Of a DNA stretch of 64,000 nt, positions 34,441 through 43,044 are shown in pieces (position 1 is the stretch's first letter; the number at the start of each line of letters is the position of its first letter). This stretch comes from Thalassotalea_F euphylliae (GTDB taxonomy: Bacteria > Pseudomonadota > Gammaproteobacteria > Enterobacterales > Alteromonadaceae). The stretch is from the NCBI RefSeq assembly GCF_042682785.1, contig NZ_JBHUIB010000003.1:186001-250000 (forward strand). Reading direction: 5' to 3'. Made by a program: the position numbers and the translations under genes. The notes beneath the pieces are model-generated. The model was given only the letters and a program-made list of their open reading frames with translations, made no database searches and was not told the origin of the DNA.

Positions 34441-34926
34441 TTAATCCTCATCGGTAAAGTTGGGTAATACGCCGCTACGACTATGTTCAAATACCAGTGA
34501 AGTCTCTACGGTTTGTACTTCATCGCGCGAGGTGATGGCGTCAAAAACAAATTTACGTAAGTGTTCACTATCTTTTACCGACATATGAATAAAGTAGTCA
34601 TAGCTTCCACCCATATGGTAGAGACTGACTATTTCAGGTAAAAGCAGTAGATCGTCCCGTAATTGATTGACGATCTCTTCTGAGTAGGGCTGAAGGCGGA
34701 TCGCTGCAATGGCTTCAATATTACCGCCAATGGTTTTGAAGTTGATGTCTACGTATGAGCTTTTTACGACTCCTGCTTGTTTTAATCGCTTTACACGTTC
34801 TAAACAGGTTGATGGGGCGATACTGATCTTAGCCGCTAACTCTTTATTCGTGATGTCAGCATCATTAAACAATATCGTTAATATCTTTAAGTCGATCGCG
34901 TCAAGTTTCTTCACGTTGTTGCCCAA
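34441..34926 (-). CDS. Lrp/AsnC-family transcriptional regulator
   Basis: 161 residues. The N-terminal helix-turn-helix reads LDAIDLKILTILFNDADITNKELAAKI and PSTCLERVKRLKQAGVV, the family standard; the C-terminal ligand-binding (RAM) domain follows from about 75 and includes VSLYHMGGSYDYFIHMSVKD. Amino-acid-responsive regulator by family. It is divergent from nhaA with about 200 bases between starts, but no reason links the two beyond position. Targets unknown. Confidence 0.92.
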   Translation of the reverse strand: MGNNVKKLDAIDLKILTILFNDADITNKELAAKISIAPSTCLERVKRLKQAGVVKSSYVDINFKTIGGNIEAIAAIRLQPYSEEIVNQLRDDLLLLPEIVSLYHMGGSYDYFIHMSVKDSEHLRKFVFDAITSRDEVQTVETSLVFEHSRSGVLPNFTDED

Positions 34927-35131
34927 TGCGTATTTGTTATCTAACTTGTATAGGTGAGTGAAGGAAAGTAGCAGAATTCAAACTGTAATTAAATAGAATT
35001 TAGCACGACTTTCTGTAATTTTTCCGAATTAATATCCATTACACTAGAATTTAAAGAAAAAATAATAAAGATTATTTGGACGCATAATTTAATTTGACAT
35101 ATTATGTCTAAAATTTTTCATGGAGAAGGCA

Positions 35132-36310
35132 ATGCCAGTCAAAGCCATACAAGACTTTCTAAAACTTGAAGCTGCAAGTGGGATTATTTTAATGTTTGCG
35201 GCGGTGATAGCCATAATACTGGCCAACTCACCGTTAAATCAGTACTACGAATTATTGCTCGATGTTCCTGTCGTGATTGCAGTTGGTACGTTTGAGATAG
35301 CAAAGCCATTATTACTATGGATAAATGATGGCTTAATGGCGTTGTTTTTCTTTCTGGTGGGGCTAGAGCTTAAGCGAGAATTTCTTGAGGGCGACTTATC
35401 ACAGCCAGGCCAAATCGCCTTACCAGCGATAGCGGCTATCGGCGGAATGGCAATTCCTGCACTGATATACGCATGGGTGAATTTTGATGACCCAGCGGCC
35501 CTGAATGGCTGGGCAATTCCGGCAGCAACAGATATTGCATTCGCATTAGGTATTCTTGCCATTGTGGGTAGTAAAGTGCCACTGCAGCTTAAAATATTCC
35601 TAACCTCAGTGGCTATTTTTGATGACTTAGGTGCCATTATCGTTATCGCCTTGTTCTATACAAGTGAACTGTCTGTAACATCGTTAGTTGTTGCAGCAAG
35701 CGTTATATTCGGCTTATTCATCATGAGTAAGCGCGGTGTGAAAGATACAGCGCCCTACATTTTCTTAGGTATTATTTTATGGGTGTCGGTATTAAAGTCT
35801 GGTGTACATGCGACGTTAGCGGGTGTCGTACTTGCGTTATTTATTCCGATTGAGGGGCGTAAAGGTGAGCCATCGCCACTTAAATCTTTAGAGCACAACC
35901 TGCATTCGCTTGTAGCATTTATTATTTTGCCGATATTTGCGTTTGCTAATGCCGGGGTTAACCTTACAGGTGTTGGCATCAGCGACATTGTTGCGCCTGT
36001 TCCGTTGGGTATTATTTTGGGCCTAGTGGTGGGTAAACAATTAGGGATATTTGGCTTTTGTTTCCTTGCCATAAAAACGGGACTTGTAAAACTGCCTGAA
36101 AATGTAAACTGGACATTATTATATGGTGCAGCACTGCTTTGTGGTGTGGGCTTTACCATGAGTTTATTTATCGGCTCTTTGGCATTTGAGCAATCGGGTG
36201 ACAATCTGATTTATCAGGACCGTTTGGGCATCATCGTTGGCTCAATTATTTCCGGAACACTAGGCTACTTAGTTATAAAAGCAGGGGTAAAGAAACTCAA
36301 ACCAGAGTAA
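35132..36310 (+). CDS. nhaA: Na+/H+ antiporter NhaA
   Basis: An electrogenic antiporter exchanging two protons for one sodium ion, important for pH and salt balance in seawater. I start at 35132 because GGAG (35122-35125) then sits at the right distance; an ATG at 35120 lies before that site. 392 residues, about 12 membrane helices. Visible landmarks: LEAASGIILMFAAVIAIILAN at the start, the paired aspartates in SVAIFDDLGAIIVIALFY (ion-binding site), and the GVGFTMSLFIGSLAF segment. Followed by an intrinsic terminator. Confidence 0.97.
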   Translation: MPVKAIQDFLKLEAASGIILMFAAVIAIILANSPLNQYYELLLDVPVVIAVGTFEIAKPLLLWINDGLMALFFFLVGLELKREFLEGDLSQPGQIALPAIAAIGGMAIPALIYAWVNFDDPAALNGWAIPAATDIAFALGILAIVGSKVPLQLKIFLTSVAIFDDLGAIIVIALFYTSELSVTSLVVAASVIFGLFIMSKRGVKDTAPYIFLGIILWVSVLKSGVHATLAGVVLALFIPIEGRKGEPSPLKSLEHNLHSLVAFIILPIFAFANAGVNLTGVGISDIVAPVPLGIILGLVVGKQLGIFGFCFLAIKTGLVKLPENVNWTLLYGAALLCGVGFTMSLFIGSLAFEQSGDNLIYQDRLGIIVGSIISGTLGYLVIKAGVKKLKPE

Positions 36311-36326
36311 CTTACAATTTATATAT

Positions 36327-36356
36327 AAAAACGGCGGTGCAACAATCGCCGTTTTT
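36327..36356 (+). terminator. Intrinsic terminator of nhaA
   Basis: A 10-bp stem (AAAAACGGCG / CGCCGTTTTT) with a ten-base loop, 17 bases after the nhaA stop. Confidence 0.88.
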
Positions 36357-36405
36357 CGTTAAAATCCCCGCCAGTTTTATTCGCGCTACTCTCAACATAA
36401 GTGGT

Positions 36406-36939
36406 ATGCACAACATTCAAGATATCATCTCTATTTTTGATTCGACTTTTTATCAGGCTTATAACACGCGCTTGATAAAGGGGGATGATGAGCCTATTTA
36501 TCTACCCGCTGACCAAACGTGTGATTTTCACCGTATCGTATTCGCACACGGCTTTTATGCCAGCGCATTACATGAAATTGCGCATTGGTGCATCGCTGGA
36601 CCTGAACGTCGCCTGCTAGAAGATTTTGGTTATTGGTATGTGCCCGATGGACGAAATGATGAACAACAAAAGGCATTTGAGCAGGTAGAAGTTAAGCCGC
36701 AAGCGGTAGAGTGGGCGCTTTGCGCCGCGGCAAACAAACGTTTTAATATCTCGGCAGATAACTTAGATGGCGCAGAGCCAGATATCGAAGGTTTCAAAGC
36801 TAAGGTCTTTGAACAAGTAAAAAGCTATTTACATAATGGCTTTCCAGCGCGAGCACAAATGTTGATGGCATCGCTTGTTAAATTTTACGGCACATCCATG
36901 CCAAATAGCGTCGACGATTTTATAGAGGTAACTGGTTGA
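36406..36939 (+). CDS. epmC: Elongation factor P hydroxylase EpmC
   Basis: Hydroxylates the lysylated lysine of EF-P, the last step of EF-P maturation after EpmA and EpmB. I start at 36406 (MHNIQDIISIF), giving 178 residues as in E. coli YfcM. Signature segments: NTRLIKGDDEPIYLPAD, RIVFAHGFYASALHEIAHWCIAG (metal-binding His-Glu-His set), DFGYWYVPDGR and VEVKPQAVEWAL. The stop codon overlaps the next gene's ATG (TGATG), so the genes are coupled. Confidence 0.95.
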   Translation: MHNIQDIISIFDSTFYQAYNTRLIKGDDEPIYLPADQTCDFHRIVFAHGFYASALHEIAHWCIAGPERRLLEDFGYWYVPDGRNDEQQKAFEQVEVKPQAVEWALCAAANKRFNISADNLDGAEPDIEGFKAKVFEQVKSYLHNGFPARAQMLMASLVKFYGTSMPNSVDDFIEVTG

Positions 36940-38066
36940 TGAGCAAGTTTAAGCTTGGGTTAATTATCAATCCGATTGCGGGTATTGGTGGAAGTGTCGC
37001 ATTAAAGGGGAGTGATGGCGAAGGTATTGCCGAAAAAGCCATAGCCTTGGGAGCGACTGCTAAATCGAATGAACGAGCAGCTAATGCGTTGTCAGTGCTA
37101 TTGCCTTACCGTGATGACATAGACGTGTTTACGGTAAGTGGAGAAATGGGACAGCAATGTGCACAAAGCCTTGGGTTTTCCACACAAGTTGTCATGAAAG
37201 CTAGTAGCCCAACATCATTTGAAGATACAGAAAACGCAGTTAATGCCTTGCTTGCTGCTGAAGTTGATTTGATTTTATTTGCTGGCGGTGATGGTACTGC
37301 GAGAAACATCAGTAATCAGGTGGCTGATCGGGTGCCCGTACTGGGCATTCCGGCAGGATGTAAAATTCACTCTGGCGTTTATGCGGTAACACCTAAAGCC
37401 GCTGGTCGCATTGTCGAGATGATGGTGACTAATCAGATGGTCACGCTTGGTGAAGCAGACGTGATGGATATCGATGAGTCTCTGTTCAGAGAAGGTGTTG
37501 TCAAAGCGAAACGGTACGGCGAAATGCAAATTCCAATGGAGCTTCGCTACGTACAGGCAGTAAAGGCTGGTGGGAAAGAGTCTGATGAGCTGGTACTTCA
37601 AGATATAGCTGCCCATATTATTGATGAAATTGACGAAGAACTTGTCGTCATGGGATCAGGGTCAACTACCGCCTTTATTATGGAAGAAATGTCGCTAGAA
37701 AATACATTGTTAGGCGTGGATTTGGTGCAGCATCAAGGGCTTGTTGGCACTGATGTAACAGAACCGCAGCTTTGGAATGCAATAAGCGAACAGCCGGGAA
37801 ATGTTAAACTTGTGATCACATTGATTGGTGGGCAGGGGCATATTTTTGGCCGCGGCAATCAGCAGCTTAGCCCAAGAATCATTCGCGCCATTGGAAAAGA
37901 AAATATCATGGTTGTTGCGACAAAAACGAAACTCGCAGCACTAAATAATAAGCCTTTAATTGCTGATACGGGCGACGAGGCACTGGATCAAGAGTTGTCG
38001 GGCTTCTTAACCGTGACAACCGGATATAAAGACCAAGTGCTTTATCCGGTGGCAAGCCCACAGTAG
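36939..38066 (+). CDS. ATP-NAD kinase family protein
   Basis: 375 residues from the ATG at 36939 (a TTG one codon earlier also opens the frame). It carries the diacylglycerol/NAD-kinase fold: GLIINPIAGIGGSVALKGSDG at the start and the catalytic GGDGTARNISN (about 112-122). A C-terminal glycine-rich part includes GGQGHIFGRGNQQLSPRIIR. This is the ATP-NAD/AcoX kinase group, which is distinct from NadK; substrate not established. It lies between epmC and yfcL and overlaps epmC by one base, so it is part of that operon. Confidence 0.88.
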   Translation: MSKFKLGLIINPIAGIGGSVALKGSDGEGIAEKAIALGATAKSNERAANALSVLLPYRDDIDVFTVSGEMGQQCAQSLGFSTQVVMKASSPTSFEDTENAVNALLAAEVDLILFAGGDGTARNISNQVADRVPVLGIPAGCKIHSGVYAVTPKAAGRIVEMMVTNQMVTLGEADVMDIDESLFREGVVKAKRYGEMQIPMELRYVQAVKAGGKESDELVLQDIAAHIIDEIDEELVVMGSGSTTAFIMEEMSLENTLLGVDLVQHQGLVGTDVTEPQLWNAISEQPGNVKLVITLIGGQGHIFGRGNQQLSPRIIRAIGKENIMVVATKTKLAALNNKPLIADTGDEALDQELSGFLTVTTGYKDQVLYPVASPQ

Positions 38067-38075
38067 GAGAACATT

Positions 38076-38348
38076 TTGAAATTTGAAAACCTAACAGCCT
38101 TATATGAATATTTTGATAACTTAGTCATGGAAGACGCTGATGCTGATACATTATTTGCATCAAGCTACCTTCGCGGTTTTATCGCGCTAGCGGCTAGTGA
38201 AACAGGTACTGAGCAACAAGCATTATCGTCATCATTAGCTGAAAAAGTATCTGAACAAGTTCGTGACGCAAAAAGTGAACTGTCGCCACAAGACCAGTTA
38301 ATTGTTCACAACTATTGGCAATCACTATTACCTGCCTTCACAGCATAG
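38076..38348 (+). CDS. yfcL: YfcL family protein
   Basis: 90 residues, start codon TTG at 38076 preceded by TAGGAGA. All-helical, acidic protein matching the YfcL family: LYEYFDNLVMEDADADTLFASSYLRGFIALA near the start and LSPQDQLIVHNYWQSLLP at the end. In E. coli yfcL is also next to epmC and close to mnmC and fabB. Function unknown. Third gene of the epmC operon, converging with mnmC; no clear terminator lies in the 45 bases between them. Confidence 0.88.
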   Translation: MKFENLTALYEYFDNLVMEDADADTLFASSYLRGFIALAASETGTEQQALSSSLAEKVSEQVRDAKSELSPQDQLIVHNYWQSLLPAFTA

Positions 38349-38393
38349 CCAAACCTCTATTAGCAAGATTCTTAGTTTGCAAATGCTCTACAG

Positions 38394-40388
38394 TTACTGC
38401 GATTGAGTTTTGTGCTTGCCTTTAATGATGTCTTTTAAGATGAAGCGGTTTGGCGCAAGGTTAAATCGCATTTTACTGTCTACTGGATAGGGTAAATTAC
38501 ACAGGTCAGCAACTAATATGTCGCTAACAAGCGGTGCTGAACATAGCCCTCGAGCGCCCAGTCCACTCATTACATACAAGTTATCGTAGTAGGGGGCTGG
38601 TTCATTGATTTTCCAGTTTTTGTCCTGTGCCAACTTACCAAAAATAGCGGGATACAGTTCTGTTTTGGGCATGGGGCCGGCGATAGGTAAATGATCAGGA
38701 GTCATGGCACGCAACCTCGCTTTGCTGTTTACAATGCGCTCCTTTGGAATGCTCGCTATCTCTGGTAATGTCTCAGCCAATACTTCTCGATTGTAATCAT
38801 TATCAACATCACGAGTGTTGATATCACGATCTTGCTTGTCAAAGGTTGCACCTATGCAAAAATTACCGTTGTTGGCAGGCGTTAAATAGCCCTTGTGACA
38901 TATAACAGTGGTTACAGCGTCACCGGTATCCGCGACTTCTGAAACTTGTCCTCGTACAGGGTATTGAGGCAGCTCATCGATGGGCGTCAATAGATCAGAA
39001 TCCGCGCCAGCGCATACTACTACCGTGGAAGCATTTATCTTACCTTTGCTCGTGGTAAGCAACCAGTTGCCACTGTCTAGTTGGGTCAATTCGGTGACTT
39101 GAGTATTTGTTTTTACTTTAAAAATTCCTTGATCGCTTGCAGCTTGAACTAGTGCACTTACTAATTGTTTTGGGGCTATCCAGCCCGCTTTAGGAATAAA
39201 CATCCCACCACTATGAAGAGAAGCACCAGAAAGTTTTGATGCTTTATCTGCATTTACAGAGTGAATGACATCTTTCGGCCAACAGGGGGATTGCTCAAAT
39301 TTCTTCTGGCGCACTTGTAAGGACTCTTTGTAGGAAACCTCCAGCAATCCGCACCAGTCATGCGCGAATTGATATCCATCACTGAGCAAGGTGTCGTAAA
39401 ATGCTCGCGAACGGTGAAGAGCGTCTACATAGAATTGACTGATCTCATCTTGAACAAGATGAATTAGCGGATACAAAGCGCCAATAGCGTTACTAGATGC
39501 CCCTTCTGCTATGGTTTCGTCTTTACACAGTAGGGTGACTTTAACTCCTTGTTTCGTCAGTTGGTAGCTTAAACATGCCGCCGCGATACCACCGCCAATG
39601 ATGGTGACGTGCTGTACCTTCGGCTTTTGAGGGCGATTAAGGTAGCTTTTTCCTTTGTTTTTTGGTTGTTGAAATTTAGCGACAAGTGTCTGTTTCTTTT
39701 TACCAACCGTATTGCGTTTCGCTACTCTAAAACCAACATTTGTGAGATGTCGCCTGACAAAACCTGCAACAGTGAAAGTGGCTAAGCTAGCATCATCTGA
39801 CGACAGTCGAGCAATTTGCTCAAACAAAGCCTCACTCCACATGTCTTGGTTATTTGCGGGGGAAAACCCATCTAAATACCATGCGTTTATTTTTTGTTTG
39901 TGCTTTAGGTTTAACTGCTTAAAACCTTCGGTAGCATCATCAAATATCAGAACAAGCTTTATTTTCCCGTCCAAACAACTCAGGGTGGTTTTTCCTTCTG
40001 GGACATCTGGGTATTGTGTCAATGCATCATCAATTAATGGCTGAAGATCATGCCACATCTGTAGGCTAGTTTTTATCTGCGCCTTGGATAAGGGGAATTT
40101 CTCCACCGAATAAAATGTGACGTCAGCAATATTCTCTGCACCATTTTCCTCTATCGCCTGACTTAATTTATGTGCTGTTAGAAAAAAGTTTAGTCCTGTG
40201 CCAAATCCTGTTTCGCCAATAATAACAGGGCATTCAGATGACAAAAGTCGAGAGTTGATGTTGTTGCCATTGATGAACACTTGTTCACTTTGTTGGCAGC
40301 CAGATTCCGTATCGAAGTAGATATCATCAAATTGCAAAGAATAGGGCGCACCATTGGCTTGGAAACTGATCTGAGTTTTATTTGTCAC
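38394..40388 (-). CDS. mnmC: Bifunctional tRNA mnm5s2U biosynthesis protein MnmC
   Basis: Completes the wobble uridine of several tRNAs: the C-terminal FAD oxidase removes the carboxymethyl group of cmnm5U and the N-terminal methyltransferase adds a methyl. 664 residues, the family size. N-domain: CPVIIGETGFGTGLNFFLTAHKL (SAM site) and AWYLDGFSPANNQDMWS. C-domain: VTIIGGGIAAACLSYQLTKQGV (about 255, FAD site) through MSGLGARGLCSAPLVSDIL. Both halves look intact. It is divergent from fabB, and the FabR-like palindrome lies in the shared region. Confidence 0.97.
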   Translation of the reverse strand: MTNKTQISFQANGAPYSLQFDDIYFDTESGCQQSEQVFINGNNINSRLLSSECPVIIGETGFGTGLNFFLTAHKLSQAIEENGAENIADVTFYSVEKFPLSKAQIKTSLQMWHDLQPLIDDALTQYPDVPEGKTTLSCLDGKIKLVLIFDDATEGFKQLNLKHKQKINAWYLDGFSPANNQDMWSEALFEQIARLSSDDASLATFTVAGFVRRHLTNVGFRVAKRNTVGKKKQTLVAKFQQPKNKGKSYLNRPQKPKVQHVTIIGGGIAAACLSYQLTKQGVKVTLLCKDETIAEGASSNAIGALYPLIHLVQDEISQFYVDALHRSRAFYDTLLSDGYQFAHDWCGLLEVSYKESLQVRQKKFEQSPCWPKDVIHSVNADKASKLSGASLHSGGMFIPKAGWIAPKQLVSALVQAASDQGIFKVKTNTQVTELTQLDSGNWLLTTSKGKINASTVVVCAGADSDLLTPIDELPQYPVRGQVSEVADTGDAVTTVICHKGYLTPANNGNFCIGATFDKQDRDINTRDVDNDYNREVLAETLPEIASIPKERIVNSKARLRAMTPDHLPIAGPMPKTELYPAIFGKLAQDKNWKINEPAPYYDNLYVMSGLGARGLCSAPLVSDILVADLCNLPYPVDSKMRFNLAPNRFILKDIIKGKHKTQSQ

Positions 40389-40482
40389 AGTAACAGGAAA
40401 TGCAGTTGAATTTACTCTAGGTCTATTTTACCGTGAGTTCCGCTGCAAAGTCATTGGGTTATATTAATAGTGTGAAAAATTC

Positions 40483-40500
40483 AGTGTACAGATGTACGCT
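40483..40500. promoter_or_regulatory. FabR-like palindrome upstream of fabB
   Basis: AGTGTACAGATGTACGCT, an 18-bp dyad with one mismatched pair, 71 bases before fabB. It closely resembles the TACA-NN-TGTA operator of FabR, the TetR-type repressor of fabA and fabB in gammaproteobacteria. The assignment rests on recalled motif similarity and position. Confidence 0.65.
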
Positions 40501-40571
40501 GGACAGACCAGTCTTTAAAGTAAAAGCCGCTATCATATGCCCGTTTTTTAAAACAGATATGGTTGGAATCA

Positions 40572-41786
40572 ATGAAACGTGTCGTGATCACAGGGCTTGG
40601 TATTGTATCAAGCATAGGTAATAACGCCGAAGAAGTATTAGCATCGTTAAAAGAAGGTCGCTCAGGTATTTCTCGCTCTGAGAGCTTTGAAGAAGTAGGC
40701 TTGCGTAGCCAAGTTTGGGGTAAACCAGACATTGATGTTAAAGAGCATATTGACCGTAAAGCAATGCGTTTTATGGGCGAAGCTTCTGCGTACGCATATA
40801 TTGCCATGGAACAAGCGATTGAAGACGCAAAGTTAACCGCTGAGCAAGTGTCAAATATTCGTACGGGTATTGTGGCTGGCTCTGGTGGTGCATCGTCTGC
40901 AAATATCGTTTCATCAGCAGACACATTGCGCAACAAAGGCGTGAAGCGTGTCGGCCCTTACGCAGTGCCTAAAACAATGTCGAGTACGGTATCAGCATGT
41001 TTAGCAACACCGTTTAAAATTTTAGGTGTGAACTACTCAATTAGTTCAGCTTGTGCAACAAGTGCACACTGTATTGGTCACGCCATGGAGCTTATCCAGT
41101 TAGGCAAGCAAGACGTGGTTTTTGCCGGTGGTGGTGAAGAAGTTGATTGGTCACTTGCGATGATGTTTGATGGCATGGGAGCTTTATCAACGAAGTACAA
41201 CGACACGCCAGAAAAAGCGTCAAGAACTTATGATGCAGACCGCGACGGCTTCGTCATCTCTGGCGGTGGCGGTATGGTAGTTGTTGAAGAGCTAGAGCAC
41301 GCATTAGCTCGTGGCGCTCATATCTACGCAGAAATCGTTGGTTACGGCGCTACTTCTGACGGTTTTGACATGGTTGCTCCAAGCGGTGAAGGCGCTATTC
41401 GTTGTATGCAAATGGCAATGAACGGTGTCGAAGGTGACATTGATTACCTAAATACTCACGGTACATCAACACCTGTTGGTGATGTGAAAGAGCTAGGTGC
41501 AATTCGTGAAGTATTCGCAAATAAGTCTCCAGCAATCAGTGCAACAAAAGCGATGACTGGCCATGCACTTGGTGCGGCTGGTGTGCATGAAGCTATCTAT
41601 TCAATGCTAATGATGGAGCATGGTTTTGTTGCTCCTTCAGTAAATGTAGAGACAGTAGATGAGCAAGCTGAAGGCTTGGATATTGTTAAAGAAGCGCGCC
41701 CTGCAGACCTTAACTTAGTTATGTCAAATAGCTTTGGTTTTGGTGGAACGAACGCAACATTAGTCATGAAAAAATTTAACGACTAA
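40572..41786 (+). CDS. fabB: 3-oxoacyl-ACP synthase I (FabB)
   Basis: Condenses malonyl-ACP with growing acyl chains and is the elongation enzyme needed for unsaturated fatty acids. 404 residues from ATG 40572 (MKRVVITGLGIVSSIG); a TTG three codons upstream is less likely. The catalytic Cys is in SISSACATSAHCIGHAMELI (about 163), with the two His in NTHGTSTPVGD and AMTGHALGAAG. The FGFGGTNATLV end is the usual ketosynthase C-terminus. It is separate from fabA here. Followed by an intrinsic terminator. Confidence 0.97.
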   Translation: MKRVVITGLGIVSSIGNNAEEVLASLKEGRSGISRSESFEEVGLRSQVWGKPDIDVKEHIDRKAMRFMGEASAYAYIAMEQAIEDAKLTAEQVSNIRTGIVAGSGGASSANIVSSADTLRNKGVKRVGPYAVPKTMSSTVSACLATPFKILGVNYSISSACATSAHCIGHAMELIQLGKQDVVFAGGGEEVDWSLAMMFDGMGALSTKYNDTPEKASRTYDADRDGFVISGGGGMVVVEELEHALARGAHIYAEIVGYGATSDGFDMVAPSGEGAIRCMQMAMNGVEGDIDYLNTHGTSTPVGDVKELGAIREVFANKSPAISATKAMTGHALGAAGVHEAIYSMLMMEHGFVAPSVNVETVDEQAEGLDIVKEARPADLNLVMSNSFGFGGTNATLVMKKFND

Positions 41787-41811
41787 CTCTGTAACGACAA
41801 CATTGCATGTT

Positions 41812-41837
41812 AAAGCCAGCATTATGCTGGCTTTTTT
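41812..41837 (+). terminator. Intrinsic terminator of fabB
   Basis: A 10-bp stem (AAAGCCAGCA / TGCTGGCTTT) with a three-base loop and T-run. Confidence 0.9.
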
Positions 41838-41895
41838 GTTTTTGGCGAGTCAGTTACAATACTTCATCTTTCGATGACTCTTTTTCACTGCTTCG

Positions 41896-43017
41896 ATGAA
41901 CATTTACTTTGATGAAAACATGCCTTTTGCTCGCGAATTCTTCCAAGAGCTAAATGGCAAGGCTAATACGCTTATCCCTTTTAATGGCCGACAGCTTGAA
42001 GCTAACGAACTTATTGATGCTGATGTGTTGTTAGTGCGCTCAATCACCAAAGTAACCAAAGCGCTTCTCAACAACTCACCCAATGTTCGTTTTGTAGGCA
42101 CCGCTACGATTGGTGTCGATCACATAAACCGAGCAGACTTGTCTGATTTGGGGGTTTACTTCACATCGGCACCAGGTTGTAACGCAATCTCGGTAGCAGA
42201 ATATGTGATAAGTAGTCTTGTTGTTCTTGCTGAGCGATATCAATTTGCGATCAAAGAAAAGTCGGTTGGTATTATAGGTGCAGGAAATACAGGTTCGAGG
42301 CTGAGTGAGAAATTGACAGCGCTGGGTATCGAACATGTGCTATGTGACCCTATCCTTGAAAAGGGGGACGATACCCGTGCTTTTGTTGATGTTGAAACTG
42401 CGTTAGCCTGCGATGTTATTTCTCTTCATGTGCCACTAACCATTGATGGAGAGTGTCCAACCTATCATTTACTCTCTGAGCAGCGCATAAAAGCGTTGAG
42501 GGAAGATCAAATTGTTATAAACGCTTGCCGCGGAGAAGTGGCAGACAATCATGCATTTTTAGCGCGGAAAAAAAGTGGTTCCGCGTTAAAACTCGTCTTG
42601 GATGTCTGGGAAAATGAACCCAATGTACTTCAAGAACTGATTCCGTTTACTGAAATAGCGTCGGCGCATATTGCAGGTTATAGCTTAGAAGGAAAAGCTC
42701 GTGGCACGGAAATGCTCTATTTGGCACTATGTCATCAGTTAGGTATTTCTGCTGAAAAACAGCTATCAGACTTCTTGCCGAAGCCCGCTATTTCTGAAGT
42801 GAAAATAAATAACGAAATTGACGATATTTTACTAAACCAACTCGTAAAAATGGTATACGATGTTCGACGTGACGATGCCATCTTTCGTCAACAATTGAAT
42901 CAAATCGGCTTTGACCAAATTCGTAAAACGTACCCAGCTCGCAGGGAGTTTTCATCGTTGTCTATTGCCGGAGAAAGTCCGATGTTGGGTACGCTGTCTC
43001 GACTCGGTTTTAAGTAA
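41896..43017 (+). CDS. pdxB: Erythronate-4-phosphate dehydrogenase PdxB
   Basis: Second step of the DXP-dependent route to pyridoxal phosphate: oxidises 4-phosphoerythronate. 373 residues. N-terminal MNIYFDENMPFAREFF is typical; the NAD-binding motif is VGIIGAGNTGSRL (about 118-130), the catalytic Arg is in NACRGEVAD, and the catalytic His in ASAHIAGYSLEGKARGTEM. The extra C-terminal PdxB dimerisation domain is present (about 290-370). No good ribosome-binding site precedes the ATG at 41896. The asd gene follows after 27 bases. Confidence 0.96.
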   Translation: MNIYFDENMPFAREFFQELNGKANTLIPFNGRQLEANELIDADVLLVRSITKVTKALLNNSPNVRFVGTATIGVDHINRADLSDLGVYFTSAPGCNAISVAEYVISSLVVLAERYQFAIKEKSVGIIGAGNTGSRLSEKLTALGIEHVLCDPILEKGDDTRAFVDVETALACDVISLHVPLTIDGECPTYHLLSEQRIKALREDQIVINACRGEVADNHAFLARKKSGSALKLVLDVWENEPNVLQELIPFTEIASAHIAGYSLEGKARGTEMLYLALCHQLGISAEKQLSDFLPKPAISEVKINNEIDDILLNQLVKMVYDVRRDDAIFRQQLNQIGFDQIRKTYPARREFSSLSIAGESPMLGTLSRLGFK

Positions 43018-43044
43018 GTGTGCGAAGAGAGGAAGAACAAAAAC

